This document shows positions 5,824-8,129 of a DNA stretch of 8,129 nt, in pieces. Origin of the DNA: an uncultured Gemmobacter sp. Its GTDB lineage: Bacteria > Pseudomonadota > Alphaproteobacteria > Rhodobacterales > Rhodobacteraceae. Position numbers and translations under genes: made by a program. The stretch's first letter is position 1. Each line of letters begins with the position of its first letter. The notes under the pieces were generated by a model. It had not been told where the DNA came from, did no database searches, and was given only the letters and a program-made list of their open reading frames with translations. The stretch is taken from positions 1 to 8,129 of the forward strand of contig CALKAA010000458.1 of NCBI GenBank assembly GCA_937983495.1, written 5' to 3'.

Positions 5824-6468
5824 ATGCGCACATTGGTGATCGGGGCATCTGGCGGCATCGGTGCGGCCTTGTGTGCCGCCAGCGGTGCCATTGGCCTCAG
5901 CCGCGCAGAGGGGTTGGAGCTGACCGATGAGGCCAGCATCCGCGACAGTCTCGCCCGGCTGGAGCCACCCTTTGACCGCATCCTCGTGGCCACTGGTGCG
6001 CTGGAAATGGACGGGGCGCCCCCGGAAAAGGCGCTGCGGTCGCTTGATCCCGCCAATATGGCGCGGCATTTCGCGGTGAATGCCATCGGACCTGCACTGG
6101 TGTTGAAACATGCGCTGCGCCTCATGCCGCGCGACCGCCCGGCGCGCTTTGCCGCGCTTTCGGCGCGGGTCGGCTCGATCGGTGACAATGCGCTTGGCGG
6201 CTGGCACAGCTACCGCGCGGCCAAGGCGGCGCTGAATCAGTTGATCCACACCGCCGCCATCGAGATCGCCCGCAGCCATCCGCAGGCGGTGGTGGTTTGC
6301 CTGCATCCCGGCACCGTCGCCACCCGCTTCACCGCACGCTATCAGGCCAGCCATCCCACCATCCCGCCCGAGGAGGCCGCCGCACGCCTGATCGCCACAC
6401 TGGACGCGCTGACGCCCGCGCAAAGCGGCGGGTTCTATGACAATCGCGGCGCGGTGATCCGGTGGTGA
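5824..6468 (+). CDS. Short-chain dehydrogenase/reductase (SDR), CsgA/C-factor-like, upstream of photolyase
   Basis: This 214-residue cytoplasmic protein has a classical but compact SDR fold. The nucleotide motif GASGGIG is at 7-13, the NNAG-equivalent ATGAL at 56-60, Asn86 in VNAIGP, and the catalytic Tyr130-x-x-x-Lys134 in HSYRAAKAALNQL, with Ser113 or Ser118 as the likely active-site serine. The PG motif HPGTVATRF at 161-169 follows. At 214 residues it is short for an SDR (usually about 250) and lacks an obvious acidic residue after beta-2 of the usual kind, so cofactor preference is unclear. The substrate is unknown. AAGGAG at 5810-5815 sets the start. The stop overlaps the photolyase GTG by 4 nt, so both are made together. 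From memory, the Rhodobacter sphaeroides cryB gene also follows an SDR gene, and this pair is light/singlet-oxygen responsive there. Confidence 0.85.
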   Translation: MRTLVIGASGGIGAALCAASGAIGLSRAEGLELTDEASIRDSLARLEPPFDRILVATGALEMDGAPPEKALRSLDPANMARHFAVNAIGPALVLKHALRLMPRDRPARFAALSARVGSIGDNALGGWHSYRAAKAALNQLIHTAAIEIARSHPQAVVVCLHPGTVATRFTARYQASHPTIPPEEAAARLIATLDALTPAQSGGFYDNRGAVIRW

Positions 6469-7994
6469 AACCCCGCCTGATCCTTGTGCTGGGCGACCAG
6501 CTTTCCGACAGCCTGTCGGCGCTGGCCGCCGCCGATCCCGCCCGCGATGTGGTGGTGATGGCGGAGGTGCGCGCCGAGGGCGTCTATGTGCCGCATCATC
6601 CGCAAAAGATCGCGCTGATCCTGGCCGCCATGCGCAAATTTGGCACGCATCTGCGGTCTCAGGGCTGGCGCGTGGCCTATGGCGCGCTGGATGATCCCGC
6701 CACCGCCGCCTCGATCCCTGCCGAATTGCTGCGACGGGCCGAGGAGTTCGGGGCCGAGGAGGTCGTCGCCACCCAGCCCGGCGACTGGCGGCTGATACGG
6801 GCGCTGGAGGCCATGCCCCTGCACCTCACCCTGCTGCCCGATACCCGCTTTCTCTGTCCGCCGCAGGTCTTCACGGCTTGGGCCGAGGGCCGCAAAACCC
6901 TGCGGATGGAGTGGTTCTACCGCGAGATGCGCCGCCGCACCGGCCTTTTGATGGAGGGCGACAAGCCCGTCGGCGGCCAGTGGAATTTCGACAGCGAAAA
7001 CCGCAAGCCCGCCCAGCCCGACATGCTGCGCCCGCGCCCGCTGCGCTTTATCCCCGATGCCGAGACTGAGGCCGTTCTGGCGCTGGTTGAACGCGAATTT
7101 CCCAGCCATTTCGGCAAGCTGCGCCCGTTCCACTGGGGCACAACGCGGGATGAGGCCTTGCTGGCCTTGGATCATTTCATCCGCGAAAGCCTGCCGCGCT
7201 TTGGCGATGAGCAAGACGCGATGCTGGTGGATGACCCCACGCTCAGCCATTCGCTGCTGTCGCCCTATATCAATCTTGGCCTGCTATCGCCACTGGAGGT
7301 CTGCCAACGTGCCGAGGCCGCCTGGCACGCGGGTCAAGCGCCCCTGAACGCGGTTGAGGGCTTCATTCGCCAGATCCTTGGCTGGCGCGAATATGTGCGC
7401 GGGATCTGGCAGATGCAGGGGCCGGATTACCTGACCCGCAACGCCTTGCACCACACGGCCCCCCTGCCCGCCGCCTATTGGGGCGCACCCACGCGGATGG
7501 CCTGCCTCAAATCCGCCGTCGCCCAGACCCGCGACACGGCCTATGCCCACCACATTCAGCGCCTGATGATCACTGGAAACTTTGCCCTGCTGGCAGGCGT
7601 CGACCCTGCACAGGTGCATGACTGGTATCTGGCGGTCTATATCGACGCGCTGGAATGGGTGGAGGCCCCCAATACGCTGGGGATGAGCCAGTTTGCCGAT
7701 GGCGGGTTGCTCGGCTCCAAGCCCTATGTGTCCTCCGGGGCCTATATCGACCGGATGTCGGATTATTGCGGTGGCTGCGCCTACCGGGTGAAGGATCGCA
7801 CCGGGCCGCACGCCTGCCCGTTCAACCTGCTCTATTGGCAGTTCCTCCACCGCCATCGCGCGCGGTTCGAGGGCAACCCGCGCATGGCGCAGATGTATCG
7901 CACCTGGGACAAGATGGACGCGCAGCACCGCGACACCGTGCTGGCCGAGGGCCGCGCCCTGCTGGCGCGTCTGCACGCAGGCGAAGCGGTTTAG
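6465..7994 (+). CDS. cryB: Iron-sulfur bacterial cryptochrome/(6-4) photolyase, CryB/PhrB type
   Basis: The 509-residue product is full length for the FeS-BCP class of photolyases, which use FAD, a lumazine antenna and a [4Fe-4S] cluster to repair (6-4) photoproducts with blue light or to act as light-sensing cryptochromes. Visible features are the N-terminal antenna domain opening LILVLGDQLSDSL (5-17), with MAEVRAEGVYVPHHPQK (32-48), then the helical FAD domain. Four Cys, at 347, 435, 438 and 451 (CGGC and GPHACPFN), have the spacing of the cluster ligands of Agrobacterium PhrB. The pair His362-His363 in YAHHIQRLM corresponds to the lesion-binding His of PhrB, and Trp387 in HDWYLAVYIDALEW to the electron-transfer Trp. 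All key residues are present, so repair activity is plausible. The start is GTG, either 6462 or 6465; I chose 6465 because it gives the usual 4-nt GTGA overlap with the SDR stop. The stop overlaps that of recN. Confidence 0.93.
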   Translation: MKPRLILVLGDQLSDSLSALAAADPARDVVVMAEVRAEGVYVPHHPQKIALILAAMRKFGTHLRSQGWRVAYGALDDPATAASIPAELLRRAEEFGAEEVVATQPGDWRLIRALEAMPLHLTLLPDTRFLCPPQVFTAWAEGRKTLRMEWFYREMRRRTGLLMEGDKPVGGQWNFDSENRKPAQPDMLRPRPLRFIPDAETEAVLALVEREFPSHFGKLRPFHWGTTRDEALLALDHFIRESLPRFGDEQDAMLVDDPTLSHSLLSPYINLGLLSPLEVCQRAEAAWHAGQAPLNAVEGFIRQILGWREYVRGIWQMQGPDYLTRNALHHTAPLPAAYWGAPTRMACLKSAVAQTRDTAYAHHIQRLMITGNFALLAGVDPAQVHDWYLAVYIDALEWVEAPNTLGMSQFADGGLLGSKPYVSSGAYIDRMSDYCGGCAYRVKDRTGPHACPFNLLYWQFLHRHRARFEGNPRMAQMYRTWDKMDAQHRDTVLAEGRALLARLHAGEAV

Positions 7995-8129
7995 GCGTCA
8001 AGCAACGCGCGGGCGGCGGCGCGGGCGGCATCCGAGACGGTATCGCCCGCCAGCATCCGCCCGATTTCCTCGACCCGCTCCGGCTCCGACAGCGGCACCA
8101 CGGTTGAGGTGGTCATGCCCTCTGCCACA
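7991..8129 (-). CDS. recN: DNA repair protein RecN, C-terminal 45 residues (cut by window edge)
   Basis: The minus strand from the right edge to TAA at 7991-7993 reads VAEGMTTSTVVPLSEPERVEEIGRMLAGDTVSDAARAAARALLDA. The segment LSEPERVEEIGRMLAG is the typical C-terminal end of RecN, the SMC-like ATPase that helps repair double-strand breaks, and VSDAARAAARALL is its usual last helix. The ATPase and coiled-coil parts lie outside. The stop overlaps the convergent photolyase stop by 4 nt, leaving no room for a terminator between them. Its own promoter, normally LexA-controlled, is not in view. Confidence 0.85.
   Translation of the reverse strand, partial: VAEGMTTSTVVPLSEPERVEEIGRMLAGDTVSDAARAAARALLDA

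Noticed and set aside
3849..5930. 693-codon open frame on the plus strand
   Set aside because: It is antisense to leuA over almost its whole length and runs on into leuA's leader region. It has no domain, and leuA is certain.
7984..8000. Bidirectional terminator between photolyase and recN
   Set aside because: The stop codons overlap and no hairpin with a T-run can be seen here; any terminator would have to lie inside the coding regions.
1..8129. CRISPR array, tRNA, rRNA, phage or toxin-antitoxin genes
   Set aside because: No regularly spaced repeats, cloverleaf-like sequence or matching proteins were seen on either strand; nearly all DNA is taken up by metabolic and repair genes.

Overview
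The window is high-GC DNA with the gene content of an alphaproteobacterium, most likely a member of the Rhodobacterales (Rhodobacter/Paracoccus/Gemmobacter-like). Grounds for this are the DUF3563 small protein, the corrinoid protein beside a DUF1638 gene, the CryB/PhrB-type iron-sulfur photolyase behind a short SDR gene, and a GTTC-N7-GTTC LexA box. The placement is by recognition of gene families, not by a database search.

Layout. Positions 1-707 (minus) hold the N-terminal two thirds of a PA0069-family radical SAM protein. Its reading is cut at about position 50, where sequence of an IS21-family transposase (istA) begins in another frame and runs off the edge. A perfect alphaproteobacterial SOS box lies just upstream of this gene. 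Positions 852-3628 (plus) hold a corrinoid (B12-binding) protein with its own terminator, then a DUF1638 protein and an FAD-linked D-lactate/glycolate-type dehydrogenase whose start overlaps the DUF1638 stop by 4 nt. Positions 3622-3786 (minus) encode a 54-residue DUF3563 protein, convergent with the dehydrogenase. Positions 3948-5681 (minus) are leuA (2-isopropylmalate synthase) with an upstream leader: a 26-codon ORF ending in a run of leucine codons, followed by a stable hairpin, which looks like a leucine attenuation control region. A divergent intergenic region with a perfect 21-bp palindrome separates it from an SDR gene (5824-6468) that overlaps a class FeS-BCP/CryB photolyase gene (6465-7994). 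The window ends in the 3' end of recN (minus), whose stop overlaps the photolyase stop.

How the parts fit. Three loci concern DNA damage or light stress: the SOS-boxed radical SAM gene (a remote relative of spore photoproduct lyase by family name only), the photolyase and recN. They are not one operon. The corrinoid protein is probably the B12 module of a methyltransferase whose other parts lie elsewhere; in Rhodobacterales a split methionine synthase of this sort is known. I see no phage, CRISPR, tRNA or rRNA. The least routine items are the leuA leader peptide, the IS21/radical SAM junction, the SOS box and the intergenic palindrome. I do not see a wholly new multi-gene system here.
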